Source of the DNA: Thermoflexus sp.
GTDB taxonomy: Bacteria; Chloroflexota; Anaerolineae; B4-G1; DUEL01
Length of the DNA: 24,026 nucleotides
Direction of reading: 5' to 3'
NCBI GenBank assembly: GCA_028276215.1
Contig: JAPYWT010000003.1
Location: 1-24,026, forward strand
The notes below the pieces were generated by a model. It made no database searches. It saw only the letters and a list, made by a program, of their open reading frames with translations, and was not told where the DNA came from. Numbering within the stretch: position 1 is the stretch's first letter; each line of letters starts with the position of its first letter. The position numbers were made by a program, and so were the translations under genes. Below, one piece after another: positions 1 through 7,947 of the stretch.

Positions 1-16
1 GGCGAAGGCATGCCCC

Positions 17-66
17 TGTAGCGCAGGCCGCCAGGCCTGTATTCGCAGGCTAAAGCCTACGCTACA
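17..66. repeat. REP-like imperfect palindrome
   Basis: The outer arms TGTAGCGCAGGC (17-28) and GCCTACGCTACA (55-66) are inverted copies with one mismatch. Inside lie two smaller dyads built on CAGGC/GCCTG. A related piece, with CAGGCTGACAGCCTGCGCTAC, recurs inside the agmatinase leader at about 13634-13655, so this is a dispersed intergenic element and not a gene-specific site. Confidence 0.6.
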
Positions 67-431
67 TTATCTGCAAACGATTCAGGGTAGGTAATTACTT
101 TTTTTCTTTTATCCCTCTCCCGGTAGGAGCGCACACTCTCACCTTCTCAGCAGCCGCCGAAGGCGGCAGGAGGGAGGCACAAATGATTCGGAGATAGTGA
201 TGAACTGGGGCAGTGGGGACTGAACAGTTGAACGAGATTGGAGATTCCCCTGAATCTGTAAGAATTGACAGTAGACGGCGCCTTTCGTTTGCGGTATACT
301 GGAAGTGCCAGAGAGTTCCTGCGCATCAGGGAAGCAGGGATACGTTCCACATATGCGGATGGGGTATAACTGTCCCCTATCTCCCTGAAAGGGAACTCCT
401 TGCCCCACGGGGACGTCATAAGAGTTAGCCA
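67..431. other. Intergenic region with no gene seen
   Basis: No credible coding sequence is seen; open frames here have no family resemblance. It holds GGTAGGTAATTAC at 86-98, which recurs in the repeat pair at 9062 and 10354, a T-rich run just after it, and a perfect GCCGCC-GAA-GGCGGC hairpin at 153-167. An AGGAGG at 169-174 precedes an ATG at 183 that opens only four codons. The second half is probably the leader of the PA14 gene. Confidence 0.5.
272..300 (+). promoter_or_regulatory. Possible sigma-70 promoter for the PA14 gene
   Basis: TAGACG (272-277) and TATACT (295-300) are separated by 17 bases, with 4/6 and 5/6 matches to consensus. The start codon is about 155 bases further on, so the leader would be long. 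The call rests on sequence match only. Confidence 0.35.
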
Positions 432-461
432 GTGCGACTCCGGCCGTTGGGAGCAGACGTC

Positions 462-2450
462 ATGAAGGATGCAATCAGTAAGATAGGCCAGGACCCGCAA
501 TCCCGGGCCACCCTGATCGCCATCCTGGGCATCGGCCTGATGCTCATGGCCCTGTGCCTGTTCGGCATCTCCATCCTGACCCCCCGATTTGTGCCGCGCC
601 CCACCGCCGCGCCGGCCCCGGTGACCCCGACTATCCGCATCGCCATAGACACCGCCATGCCCGGCCAGCCGGTCACCGTGACCGGCGAGGGCTGGAAGCC
701 CGGAGACACCGTCTTCGTCGGAGTGGAGGGCCCCGATGGGAAGCGGTCCCCGCTGACGTCCGCCGTCGTCGGGGTGGACGGCCGATTTGTGACCATTGTC
801 GTTCTGCCCGCCGACGTCGGGGCCGGACAGCCCCGCGTGCCCGTGGTGGCCTGGTCCTCCGCGACCGGCAGCGAGGCCCGAATCCTGCTGCCGCTGGCCG
901 CGACCCCGACCCCCTTGCCGACGCCGACCCATACGGCCACCCCCGTGGCCTCCCCTCTGCCCACCGCGACGGCGACGCCCCCTCCGACACCGACCCCCTC
1001 CCCCACCCGGCGGCCCACCGTCCCGCTCGCTGTATGGCGCGGGGAGTACTTCGCCAACATGGTGCTGATCGGCTACCCGGCACTGGTGCGGAACGACCCG
1101 GAGATCAACTTCGTATGGGGACCGGGCGCGCCGGCCCCCGAACTCCCCGCCGACAACTTCTCCGTCCGCTGGACCCGCGCCGCGACCTTTGAAGAGGGCC
1201 TCTATCGCTTCCACGCCGTAGTGGACGACGGGGTTCGCATCTACGTGGACAACGGGCTGGTGCTGGAGTCCTGGCAGGATGGCGGCCAGCGAGAAGTGAC
1301 CGCAGACCGGAAAATGACCGTCGGGTCGCATGCCCTGCGCGTGGAGTACTACGAGCACGGCGGCGACGCCGTCATTCGGGTCTGGTGGGAAAAACTGACC
1401 GCCTACCCCGACTGGAAGGGCGAATACTGGTCCAACCGTACCCTGAGCGGCAGGCCCATGCTGGTACGGAACGACGAGAACATTTCCTTCAACTGGGGAG
1501 CCGGTTCGCCTGCCGCTAACATCCCTGCCGACGGTTTCTCGGCCCGCTGGACGCGTACGTACCCCCTTGAAGGGGCAACCTATCGGTTTCACGTCATCGT
1601 GGATGACGGCGCGCGCCTGTGGGTGGACGACCAGTTAATCATAGACTCCTGGCACGACGGCAGCGCCCGCGAGATTACGGCGGACCACGCGGTGGTCCAG
1701 GGGACCCACAGTCTGCGGGTAGAGTACTACGAGAACACCGGCGAGGCGCGCATCCAGGTGTGGTGGGAAAAGGTCACTCCTTCCTTCCCACACTGGAAGG
1801 GCGAATACTGGTCCAACCCCAACCTGAGCGGCAATCCCGCGCTGGTCCGCAACGATGGGACGCTGGACTTTGACTGGGGCGACGGTTCCCCGGCCTGGGG
1901 CCTGCCCGCAGACAACTTCTCGGCCCGCTGGACCCGTACGGTGACCTTTGACCCGGGCCGCTACCGCCTCTTCGCCCAGGCCGACGACGGGGTCCGGGTG
2001 TATGTGGACGACACGAAGGTGCTGGACGAGTGGCATCCCAGCGACGCCAGCCGGGTCTACACTGTGGACCTGTTGCTGACGGGGGCCCGCCGATTGACGG
2101 TGGAGTATTACGAGGGGACGGGTCGGGCGCGCATCAAGTTCTGGTGGCAGCGGATTGGGGACTGGCCTACGCCGACGCCGACAGCCACACCCACGCCTGT
2201 GCCGCCGACGGCCACACCCACGCCCGTGCCACCGACGGCCACGCCCACGCCCGTGCCGCCGACGGCCACGCCCACGCCCGTGCCACCGACGGCCACGCCC
2301 ACGCCCGTGCCACCGACGGCCACGCCCACGCCCGTGCCGCCGACAGCCACACCCACGCCCGTGCCGCCGACGGACACACCCACCAGTACTCCCGCTCCCA
2401 CCCTGACGCCGACGCCAGCCGATACACTGACCCCGACACCGACCCCGTAA
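462..2450 (+). CDS. Membrane-anchored protein with three PA14 domains and Thr/Pro tails
   Basis: The 662-residue protein has a hydrophobic segment at about 16-39 that should act as an uncleaved anchor or signal. An Ig-like/accessory domain follows (about 45-145), then a Pro/Thr linker (about 148-190). Three similar PA14 domains lie at about 192-310, 316-438 and 444-563, each opening with W-(K/R)-G-E-Y and closing near a WWEK/WWQR motif. The C-terminal tail of about 95 residues is a TATPTPVPP repeat. PA14 domains usually bind carbohydrate, so a surface glycan-binding or adhesive role is likely; no catalytic domain is seen. The ATG at 462 is preferred over the GTG at 432 because GGGAG sits 8 bases upstream. 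The three PA14 copies resemble each other more than one would expect of old paralogues, suggesting internal duplication. Confidence 0.85.
   Translation: MKDAISKIGQDPQSRATLIAILGIGLMLMALCLFGISILTPRFVPRPTAAPAPVTPTIRIAIDTAMPGQPVTVTGEGWKPGDTVFVGVEGPDGKRSPLTSAVVGVDGRFVTIVVLPADVGAGQPRVPVVAWSSATGSEARILLPLAATPTPLPTPTHTATPVASPLPTATATPPPTPTPSPTRRPTVPLAVWRGEYFANMVLIGYPALVRNDPEINFVWGPGAPAPELPADNFSVRWTRAATFEEGLYRFHAVVDDGVRIYVDNGLVLESWQDGGQREVTADRKMTVGSHALRVEYYEHGGDAVIRVWWEKLTAYPDWKGEYWSNRTLSGRPMLVRNDENISFNWGAGSPAANIPADGFSARWTRTYPLEGATYRFHVIVDDGARLWVDDQLIIDSWHDGSAREITADHAVVQGTHSLRVEYYENTGEARIQVWWEKVTPSFPHWKGEYWSNPNLSGNPALVRNDGTLDFDWGDGSPAWGLPADNFSARWTRTVTFDPGRYRLFAQADDGVRVYVDDTKVLDEWHPSDASRVYTVDLLLTGARRLTVEYYEGTGRARIKFWWQRIGDWPTPTPTATPTPVPPTATPTPVPPTATPTPVPPTATPTPVPPTATPTPVPPTATPTPVPPTATPTPVPPTDTPTSTPAPTLTPTPADTLTPTPTP
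2181..2369 (+). repeat. Seven tandem 27-bp units encoding TATPTPVPP
   Basis: Seven consecutive 27-bp units differ by only a few third-position changes (ACG/ACA, CCG/CCA, CCC/CCT). Units 4 and 5 are identical. The repeat is in frame and forms the extended, probably glycosylated, stalk-like tail of the PA14 protein. Its near-identity makes copy-number change by slippage or recombination likely. Confidence 0.9.
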
Positions 2451-2504
2451 GGCATACCAGGGCAGCGGAGGATTTCGTGACCTGAAGGCTTGCAGGAGGG
2501 ACAA

Positions 2505-2627
2505 ATGAGGCAACCCGGCACCCTCTTGCACAGCGTGGCGGGCTGGACAATTCTCCTTGTCCTGCTCCTCACCGGCTGCCACTACCCCGGCGGCCAGGAT
2601 CAGAGCGCTGAGTGCTCATTACCGTAA
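2505..2627 (+). CDS. Small lipoprotein (40 residues)
   Basis: A strong GCAGGAGGG ribosome-binding site ends four bases before the ATG. The product has a short N-region, a hydrophobic run (WTILLVLLL) and a clean lipobox L22-T23-G24-C25, giving a predicted 16-residue lipidated peptide after signal peptidase II. It follows the PA14 gene by 54 bases and may be cotranscribed. It could be a genuine micro-lipoprotein, or the front of a longer one cut short where the decamer repeat begins at 2629. No homologue is recognised. Confidence 0.55.
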   Translation: MRQPGTLLHSVAGWTILLVLLLTGCHYPGGQDQSAECSLP

Positions 2628-2628
2628 A

Positions 2629-2668
2629 ATCCGTGTTCATCCGCGCCCATCCGTGTACACCCGTGTCC
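2629..2668. repeat. Four degenerate 10-bp repeats (ATCCGTGTnC)
   Basis: Four consecutive decamers, ATCCGTGTTC, ATCCGCGCCC, ATCCGTGTAC and ACCCGTGTCC, lie between and across the convergent ends of the lipoprotein and radical SAM genes. The same motif makes up the secA leader dyad at 14531-14611. The last codons of the radical SAM gene are encoded by this array on the other strand. Confidence 0.75.
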
Positions 2669-3596
2669 TGTTTCGGATATAGAACTTCTGTCCCCGGTAA
2701 TCCGTCTCTACCAGAAGGCCCTGGGCCATCAGCCGGGTGACCAGGCCCCAGTCCGCGCCGGCCCGGGCGAGAAAGGCCGCCATCGCGTCCTCCCGCATCG
2801 GGTGGACGGCAGTGATGGCGAGGAGGTCCGCCTCCACGTCGCCGGTGAAGGCGAAGGCATCCCCTTCGTAGCCGGTCAGCAGTTCCACCCGCTCCACCGC
2901 CTCCCGGAAGATGGCGTAGGCCCGGGTGATGGCCTCCTCCGACGGCGGGCGTACCCACTCCTCCGCCGGGGGCCGGGTCGGGATGGCGATGTAGGCCGTG
3001 GACGGGCGCAGCCGGGCCAAGAATTCGGCAACCGCCCCCACTTCGGCCTCCCCGTCGTTTACGCCAGCCACCAGCATGGTTTCCGTCACCAGCCAGCCCC
3101 GGAATTCGGCCGCGAACCGGAGGATGCCCTCCAGAACCGTCGGAAGCCGCAGGCGGCCGTGGGGACGGTTCACCCGCCGCCACACTGGCTCCCGGACGGC
3201 ATCCACCTTCACCGAGACCCGGTCGGCCTGCATGAGGTCGGCCCGGACGTCCTCCCGCCAGAGGAGCGAGCCGTTGGTGATGACGGCGATGGGGATGCCC
3301 AGGGGCCGCAGGCGGGCAATCTCCTGCCCCAGGTTGATGTCCAGCGTCGGCTCTCCGTCCGGCACAAAAGTAATGAAATTCACCGCCTCCCCGGACGACC
3401 GGGCCTGAGCGACCCTCTCCCGGACCGCCTCCGCCACCCGGGCCGGGTCGTAGAAGGCACATCGCCGAATCCGAAGGGAAGACGTCCGCCCCACCTGGCA
3501 GTAGATGCAGGAGTAAGTGCAGACCTTAGGAGGGATATGGTTCACGCCCAGGCTGCGGCCCAGTCGGCGGGAGGGGATGGGGCCGAAGGCAATCAT
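2637..3596 (-). CDS. Radical SAM protein, COG0731-like
   Basis: The 319-residue protein opens MIAFGPIPSRRLGRSLGV, the signature start of a bacterial radical SAM family related to the wyosine-synthase-type COG0731 group. The cluster motif is C26-x3-C30-x2-C33, which binds the [4Fe-4S] that cleaves S-adenosylmethionine. A GEPTLD motif follows, and a winged-helix-like region forms the C-terminal 60 or so residues. The ATG at 3596 overlaps the methyltransferase TGA as ATGA, with GGAGGT just upstream, so it is preferred over the in-frame ATG at 3608. The substrate is unknown. The final residues (about VYTDGRG) come from the intergenic decamer repeat and are probably not native to the family. Confidence 0.85.
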   Translation of the reverse strand: MIAFGPIPSRRLGRSLGVNHIPPKVCTYSCIYCQVGRTSSLRIRRCAFYDPARVAEAVRERVAQARSSGEAVNFITFVPDGEPTLDINLGQEIARLRPLGIPIAVITNGSLLWREDVRADLMQADRVSVKVDAVREPVWRRVNRPHGRLRLPTVLEGILRFAAEFRGWLVTETMLVAGVNDGEAEVGAVAEFLARLRPSTAYIAIPTRPPAEEWVRPPSEEAITRAYAIFREAVERVELLTGYEGDAFAFTGDVEADLLAITAVHPMREDAMAAFLARAGADWGLVTRLMAQGLLVETDYRGQKFYIRNRTRVYTDGRG

Positions 3597-4246
3597 CCTG
3601 ACCTCCATACTGCCATCCCGATGAATCCACCCCAGGGTAAGGATGATGGTCTGCGGGGAATTCCCTGGGGGAAGATCGTCGTACGCCAGATGACCGTCGC
3701 CCGCAGCCCGGCGACCGACCGCACCAACCGTTGCAGTTCCCACACGCTGTAGAAACGGGCCGCGCTGTAGACCGATGGTCGGAACAGGCCCCCTACCCGT
3801 CGCGCCAGGCCCAGAGGGCTCCAGAGGTTGAGGACGCCCAGGACGAGGCCGCGTCGGGCGACCCGCAGCGCCTCCGCCAGCGCCTCCCGCGGGCGAGTCA
3901 GGAACTCCAGGGTGGTGATCAGAACCACCAGGTCCACGGCGCCGTCGGCAAAGGGAAGACGATGGGCGTCGCCCCGGACCAGCGGGAGACCGTCCAGTGC
4001 CCGCGCCTGGGCCAGCATCGGCGCGGAGAGGTCCAGCCCCACTACCCAAAACCCCTCGTCCCGCAGCCAGCGAGTGAAGTGGCCCGTCCCGCAGCCAACT
4101 TCCAGGACGGTGCGCACTCCCGGGAAGAGCCCCATCAGCCACCGGAGCAGGCTTTTCTCCTGCTGGTCAGCCTGCCGCCCCTGAGGGGTTTCGTACCACG
4201 CTTCGTAGTGGGCGGCGATCTCCTCCCCGAAGACGCCGGTTGCCAT
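3593..4246 (-). CDS. Class I SAM-dependent methyltransferase
   Basis: The 217-residue protein has the Rossmann motif I VLEVGCGTG at 47-55, an acidic motif II (GLDLS), and the motif near PFADGAVDLVV that places it in the Methyltransf_11 type (UbiE/small-molecule style). The substrate cannot be told from sequence. The start codon lies one base after the stop of the thiamine-binding gene, and its stop overlaps the radical SAM start as ATGA, so the three are translationally coupled. The C-terminal portion (PRRPSSLPWGGF) is similar to that of methyltransferases often found with radical SAM genes. Confidence 0.85.
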   Translation of the reverse strand: MATGVFGEEIAAHYEAWYETPQGRQADQQEKSLLRWLMGLFPGVRTVLEVGCGTGHFTRWLRDEGFWVVGLDLSAPMLAQARALDGLPLVRGDAHRLPFADGAVDLVVLITTLEFLTRPREALAEALRVARRGLVLGVLNLWSPLGLARRVGGLFRPSVYSAARFYSVWELQRLVRSVAGLRATVIWRTTIFPQGIPRRPSSLPWGGFIGMAVWRSG

Positions 4247-4247
4247 C

Positions 4248-4505
4248 TTACCCGCCCTCCGGTCGGGGACAGGCGTTGGAGAAGGTCACCACCATCACCG
4301 CGTCTCCCCCCTCCGTGGCCCGGTGGAAGGCCTGCTGGAGCGCGGCGAAGACGACTTCTTCCTCCCCCCAGACCAGCGTGCTCATCGGGCCCATCTCCAC
4401 CTTCAGGCCGTGTTCCCGCAGGATGCGTACGGCTTCCCGAATCGTCGGCCCGATAGAGGGCTGACGCAGGGGATAGAGACTGACCTGAGCCGAAATCTGT
4501 GCCAT
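4248..4505 (-). CDS. Thiamine-binding (MTH1187/YkoF-like, DUF77) protein
   Basis: The 85-residue protein is a single ferredoxin-like MTH1187 domain: MAQISAQVSLYPL at the N-terminus, GPTIREAV, the GPMSTLVWGE segment, and a final MVVTFSNACP-like strand. Family members bind thiamine or a related pyrimidine and assemble as tetramers in the cytoplasm. A good AGGAGGAGAGA precedes the ATG. It is first in a three-gene operon with the methyltransferase and radical SAM genes. Whether it senses a ligand for them is inference. Confidence 0.85.
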   Translation of the reverse strand: MAQISAQVSLYPLRQPSIGPTIREAVRILREHGLKVEMGPMSTLVWGEEEVVFAALQQAFHRATEGGDAVMVVTFSNACPRPEGG

Positions 4506-4608
4506 TCTCTCCTCCTAACGGCGCCCCCGACGGCGCCAGCGCCAGCGGCGGCCCTGCCCGACAGGGGGGCGTGAGGTACTGGCTGGGATTTGTTGGGCCT
4601 GGCCGCTT

Positions 4609-4639
4609 TGTAGGACAATTGCTTGCAGTTGTCCCTACA
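4609..4639. repeat. Hairpin at the HAD gene 3' end
   Basis: TGTAGGACAATT (4609-4620) pairs with the segment ending CCCTACA (to 4639) with one bulge and one mismatch, and overlaps the HAD stop codon. It could stop or slow transcription before the next operon, but no T-run follows on the minus strand, so a REP-like element is as likely. Confidence 0.4.
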
Positions 4640-5105
4640 GCCGCAGTGTCGCCACCAGCCGGCGCGGGAAGAGGAGCAGGTCCAGCGCGGCCAGGATGTC
4701 CGGAACGACCACGTCGGCGGCCTGCAGACAGGAGAGGGCCAGCCCCTCCGGCCCCAGCACCGCGATCCCCAGCGCGGCCCGCTCCAGCATCCGGGCATCG
4801 TTGGCCCCGTTGCCGACGGCGACCACCCGGTCGGCGCCCAGGCCCTCTACCAGCGCCGCCTTCTGCTCCGCCTCGCCCCCCGGCCCCAGGCGGTGCGGGA
4901 TGACCCCCAGGTCCTCCGCCACCGCCGTCAGCGTCCCCTGCGTGTCCGCGCTGACCAGGTGGACGGTGAGCAGAGGGCGCAGGCGGGCCAGGCGCTCCCG
5001 CACGCCGGGCAGGGGCACCCCGTCCAGCGCCACCGTCCCGTTCAGGTCCAGGACCAGGTGTTCCAGACGGAGATGCTCATCGGGTGGGATGACGATTTCC
5101 AGCAA
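4635..5105 (-). CDS. HAD-superfamily hydrolase, COG4087 (soluble P-type ATPase-like)
   Basis: The 156-residue cytosolic protein has HAD motif I as D20-L-N-G-T24, motif II in the VHLVSAD segment, a lysine in EQKAALVEGL, and motif IV as GNGANDARML. The second Asp of the usual DxD is Asn22; this resembles the P-type ATPase domain (DKTGT) and is normal for this subgroup. The start is TTG at 5105: no in-frame ATG exists nearby, GGGAG lies about 7 bases upstream, and the family begins with a similar (M)xEIxIP stretch. It follows the MBL gene by 27 bases, so it is probably cotranscribed. The substrate is unknown. Confidence 0.75.
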   Translation of the reverse strand: MLEIVIPPDEHLRLEHLVLDLNGTVALDGVPLPGVRERLARLRPLLTVHLVSADTQGTLTAVAEDLGVIPHRLGPGGEAEQKAALVEGLGADRVVAVGNGANDARMLERAALGIAVLGPEGLALSCLQAADVVVPDILAALDLLLFPRRLVATLRL

Positions 5106-5132
5106 GGGCCGCTCCCTTTCGTGTACCGCCCG

Positions 5133-6026
5133 TCACTCCAGTGCCTCCAGGTCCACCTGTGCCCCCGCCGGGAACGGGCGGACCATCTTCGGGCCCAGCG
5201 CCTGCAACAGGAAGTGGAAGGCCGTCTCGCCGGTACAATGGCTGGGAGAGACCCGGCGCAGCGGTAGTTCCTGCAACCTCTGGCGGACCCGCTCCAGGTG
5301 GTCGGCGTCGGCGCTGATGAGATGAGTGCCGCCGAAGACGGCGACGACAGGCCGTCCGAAGACCCGCTCCACGTGGGCCAGCGTGTTCAGAAGCCCCGCG
5401 TGGCAGCAGCCGCAGAGCAGGGCCAGCCCCCGGCTCGTCTCCAGAATCAGCGACATGTCGTCCCGGTACGGGTCCATTGCCCAGCCGGCCTCGCCGCGGA
5501 CGAAGTGGTAGGGACTCCGGCCCTCCGGCTCCGTCCGGTGGGTGACCTCCCCGGTGGTCCAGACGCCGGGCAAGATTTCCTGCGGCTCCGGGCTCAGGCG
5601 CAGATCGGCCCGACGGCGAAGGTCCTCCGGCGGAATCGTCATCCCGATGGCGCGCATCCCTCCTTCCTGCGGCGGCTCCGGAGAGCGATAGACCGGCATC
5701 CCAACGGCGCGCATTTCCGCGTCCCGCCGGGAGAACCGCTCCCGCAGCACATCGGGGTGAGCGTAAATGGGCAGGCCGGGGCGCCGCTCCAGGAACGCGG
5801 CCAGGCCCCCGGTGTGGTCCCGGTGGCCGTGACTGAGGGCCAGGGCCTGGATGCTTTCCGGGTCCACCTCCGCCGCCTCCATGTTGTGCAGGAGCACCGT
5901 CCCGCTGGCGCCTGTATCAAAGAGCATGCGCCCCTCGGGCGTATCCACCAGGACGGAAAGCCCGTGCTCACCCCAGAAGGGCGTGTATTGCAGAACCGCG
6001 TTATCCACCAGACAGGTCAGTTTCAT
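5133..6026 (-). CDS. MBL-fold metallo-hydrolase (COG1237)
   Basis: The 297-residue protein starts MKLTCLVDNA, typical of the COG1237 branch related to dihydropterin-ribofuranosylaminobenzene phosphate synthase. The metal site is H66-G-H68-R-D70-H71, with further CGCCHAG and GGTHL elements that supply the remaining histidine ligands. It probably binds two metal ions and acts as a hydrolase or cyclase in the cytoplasm. The ATG overlaps the MOSC stop as ATGA and has GGGAGGAGC upstream. Association with a MOSC protein and HAD phosphatase hints at cofactor chemistry, but the reaction is not known. Confidence 0.85.
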   Translation of the reverse strand: MKLTCLVDNAVLQYTPFWGEHGLSVLVDTPEGRMLFDTGASGTVLLHNMEAAEVDPESIQALALSHGHRDHTGGLAAFLERRPGLPIYAHPDVLRERFSRRDAEMRAVGMPVYRSPEPPQEGGMRAIGMTIPPEDLRRRADLRLSPEPQEILPGVWTTGEVTHRTEPEGRSPYHFVRGEAGWAMDPYRDDMSLILETSRGLALLCGCCHAGLLNTLAHVERVFGRPVVAVFGGTHLISADADHLERVRQRLQELPLRRVSPSHCTGETAFHFLLQALGPKMVRPFPAGAQVDLEALE

Positions 6027-6472
6027 CGCTCCTCCCTGGGGAGCACCCGGATAGGGTCTCCCCGAGTGACTCGTCCACCCTCCAGCACCCGGCAGAAGAC
6101 CCCCTCCCGGGGAAGGAGAGAGACACCCTGGAAGTTGTAGGTGTGGGCGGCCTCGGGCGGTTTTCCGATCTGGACCACCTCCAGCAGCGCTTCCCCCACC
6201 CGGAGACGGTCCCCCACCCGGAGGGAGAGAAGGTCCAGGCCTTCGGTGGTCAGGTTCTCGGCGAAGGAGCCGGGGACGGCGGCAATGCCGTACTTCTGGT
6301 TGGCCCGCCGGATGCTTTCCACGGCCAGCAGGCTGACCTCCCGCTCGCTCAGGCCGGCGTGGGCATCCCCCACCAGGCCGTACCCGGCCCGCAGTTCCCC
6401 CTCGCCGACGTCCACTTTCGGGTCCGTCGTGCACTGGCTCCGGCAGACGGCGATAACGCGCGGGGTCGTCAT
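6023..6472 (-). CDS. MOSC-domain protein
   Basis: The 149-residue protein is a single stand-alone MOSC (molybdenum cofactor sulfurase C-terminal) domain. The segments GELRAGYGLVGDAHAG, VSLLAVESI, GSFAENLTTEGLDL, LRVGDRL and EGVFCRVLEGGRVTRGD follow the order seen in family members linked to molybdopterin enzymes. In relatives the segment after IGK usually has Cys residues (GKECHxxC); here it reads GKPPEAAHTY, so a cysteine remains only in EGVFC. A GGGAG ribosome-binding site is about 9 bases upstream. It heads the MOSC / MBL / HAD operon. Confidence 0.85.
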   Translation of the reverse strand: MTTPRVIAVCRSQCTTDPKVDVGEGELRAGYGLVGDAHAGLSEREVSLLAVESIRRANQKYGIAAVPGSFAENLTTEGLDLLSLRVGDRLRVGEALLEVVQIGKPPEAAHTYNFQGVSLLPREGVFCRVLEGGRVTRGDPIRVLPREER

Positions 6473-6506
6473 TGCGGTATTCTCCCTGTGGTGATATAAT
6501 GGGGTG

Positions 6507-6537
6507 CCGGATGGGGACCGCGAGGGTCCCCATCCGG
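6507..6537. repeat. Perfect 13-bp hairpin between DUF5320 and MOSC genes
   Basis: CCGGATGGGGACC (6507-6519) and GGTCCCCATCCGG (6525-6537) are exact inverted copies around a 5-base loop. It lies 51 bases beyond the DUF5320 stop on the minus strand and could end that transcript, although no T-run follows. On the plus strand it starts 7 bases after a TATAAT at 6495-6500 that has TTGCGG 17 bases upstream. Confidence 0.6.
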
Positions 6538-6588
6538 TCGGTGGCCGGGGCGGGTGGCAGGTTCGGGGCCGTCACCCGCCCTGGTGCT

Positions 6589-6972
6589 TTACCGGTCGGG
6601 CTCCCCGGCCGCCTTCTCCAGGTCGGCCAGGCGCTGGCTGACCGCCTCCAGTTGCTCCTTGAGCCACTCCGCCTCTTCCCGCAGCATCTCTACTTCCTCC
6701 TCGCGGGTGGGTGGAGCAGGCGGCCCCCACCAGGCCGGAGGGTAGCCCCAGCGGGCCCAGCGGGGCAGGCCGGTGGCGTGGTACCAGTGGCGCCAGCCGT
6801 GGCCCCATCCGCCGCAGGGCCATCGCCCGCGGCCCCACCAGCCCCGGCCCCAGAAGCCGCGCCCCGGGCCCGGATTGGCGTAGCCGGGCACGTCGTAGCC
6901 GGCGCAGTAGCCGGCCCCCCGACCGGTCATCGGGCCCATGCCCATCGGTCCGGTCCGATCTCCTGCTGGCAT
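6589..6972 (-). CDS. DUF5320-type Gly/Trp/Arg-rich protein with C-terminal coiled coil
   Basis: The 127-residue protein starts MPAGDRTGPMGMGPMTGRGAG, the hallmark of DUF5320 proteins. The middle (about 22-80) is very rich in Gly, Trp, Arg, Tyr and His and has two Cys. The last 35 residues (EEEVEMLREEAEWL onward) are a heptad-rich helix with coiled-coil character. Such proteins occur beside NifX-like and Mrp genes in anaerobes and archaea, and the same neighbourhood holds here, but their role is not established. The start at 6972 is fixed by AAAGGAGGTGAACGAG just upstream. It may be cotranscribed with the ferritin-VIT1 gene, 63 bases upstream. Confidence 0.8.
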   Translation of the reverse strand: MPAGDRTGPMGMGPMTGRGAGYCAGYDVPGYANPGPGRGFWGRGWWGRGRWPCGGWGHGWRHWYHATGLPRWARWGYPPAWWGPPAPPTREEEVEMLREEAEWLKEQLEAVSQRLADLEKAAGEPDR

Positions 6973-7009
6973 CTCGTTCACCTCCTTTCTTTTTAGAATA
7001 TTGTTTTTA

Positions 7010-7032
7010 TTGTGGCGGCTTCGCTGCCACAA
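7010..7032. repeat. 10-bp stem-loop between ferritin-VIT1 and DUF5320 genes
   Basis: TTGTGGCGGC pairs with GCTGCCACAA (one G-T wobble) around a TTC loop. It lies just after the ferritin-VIT1 stop and is followed on the minus strand by an A-rich, not T-rich, stretch leading to the DUF5320 ribosome-binding site. It may stabilise or space the two messages; it is not a classical terminator. Confidence 0.5.
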
Positions 7033-7035
7033 ACG

Positions 7036-7920
7036 TCATACCTCCACGCCGAACACCGTCCGCATCAGGATGCCGATGCCGAAACTGACCGCCGCCACCG
7101 CCAGGCTCAGCCCGGCCATCTCCAGAAACCGCCGTCGGAAGGGCAGGTCGCGGGCCACGGAGATGTAGTAGGTGAAGAAGGCGATGATCAGGACTGCGAC
7201 CGTCAGCGTGGCCGCCAGACAGAGGTACGGGTTCCTCAGCACCAGGTACGGCAGGATGAGGGCCAGGACGGTGAAGATGTAGGCGACGCCGGTGTAGAGG
7301 GCCGCCCGCAGCGGGTCCCGCCCGTCCCCCTCCGCCTTCGTGGAGAGGTACTCCGAGGCAGCCATAGAGAGGGCGGCGGCGATGCCCGTGATGGCGCCCG
7401 TCATCGCCACCAGGGGGGTGTTCTGCAGGGCCAGGGTCAGCCCCGCCAGCGCGCCCGTCAACTCCACCAGCGCGTCGTTCAGCCCCAGGACGATGGAGCC
7501 GGTGTACCGCAGCCGCTCCTCGTCCAACATCGCCAGCAGCGCCTGCTCGTGCGCTTTCTCATCCCGCGCGATGGCCCCGACGTCCGGGACGACCCCCTCC
7601 ATCCGGGCGTAGTTGTCCTGTGCCCCCTCCTCCCCTCGCTCCATCAGTTTGACCGCGAAGGTGATGCCCAGAATCCGCCCGACCAGGGTGTAGAACCGAA
7701 CCCGGAGCCAGTCGGGGCGGACTTCCTGCCCGGTGAGGCGGGCCCAGTAGCGGGAGTGGCGCAGTTCGTCCGCCGCGATGCGCTCCAGGACGGCCCGGTT
7801 CTCCGGCGACCGGACCGTCCGCGCCAGCCGGGTGTAGATGTGGTGCTCGGTCAGTTCGTCCCGCTGGTAGGCCAGGAAAGTCCGCCGGTTCTGGAGGGTG
7901 AAGGGCGACGGCTGTTCCAT
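7036..7920 (-). CDS. Ferritin-like / VIT1 (CCC1) fusion, MbfA-like iron transporter
   Basis: The 294-residue protein joins a rubrerythrin-like four-helix domain (about 1-140) to a VIT1/CCC1 membrane domain (about 145-294, around five hydrophobic segments, with a GLNDALVELTGALAG motif). Likely di-iron ligands are E22, E52-x2-H55, E94/E97 and E121-x2-H124. This layout matches alphaproteobacterial MbfA, an inner-membrane iron exporter whose ferritin domain binds iron on the cytoplasmic side. Here it probably moves Fe2+ or Mn2+ out of the cytoplasm; direction and metal are inferred. The start has a GGAG 9 bases upstream, and the Mrp stop is 27 bases before it. Confidence 0.85.
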   Translation of the reverse strand: MEQPSPFTLQNRRTFLAYQRDELTEHHIYTRLARTVRSPENRAVLERIAADELRHSRYWARLTGQEVRPDWLRVRFYTLVGRILGITFAVKLMERGEEGAQDNYARMEGVVPDVGAIARDEKAHEQALLAMLDEERLRYTGSIVLGLNDALVELTGALAGLTLALQNTPLVAMTGAITGIAAALSMAASEYLSTKAEGDGRDPLRAALYTGVAYIFTVLALILPYLVLRNPYLCLAATLTVAVLIIAFFTYYISVARDLPFRRRFLEMAGLSLAVAAVSFGIGILMRTVFGVEV

Positions 7921-7947
7921 CGGACGTACTCCGTATTCCGTTTTGGG

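Noticed and set aside
169..197. AGGAGG followed by an ATG at 183
   Set aside because: The frame closes after four codons; it is not a gene and there is no sign of a leader peptide.
147..1592. A 481-residue minus-strand frame opposite the PA14 gene
   Set aside because: Low-complexity shadow of the PA14 gene, extending into a gene-free region.
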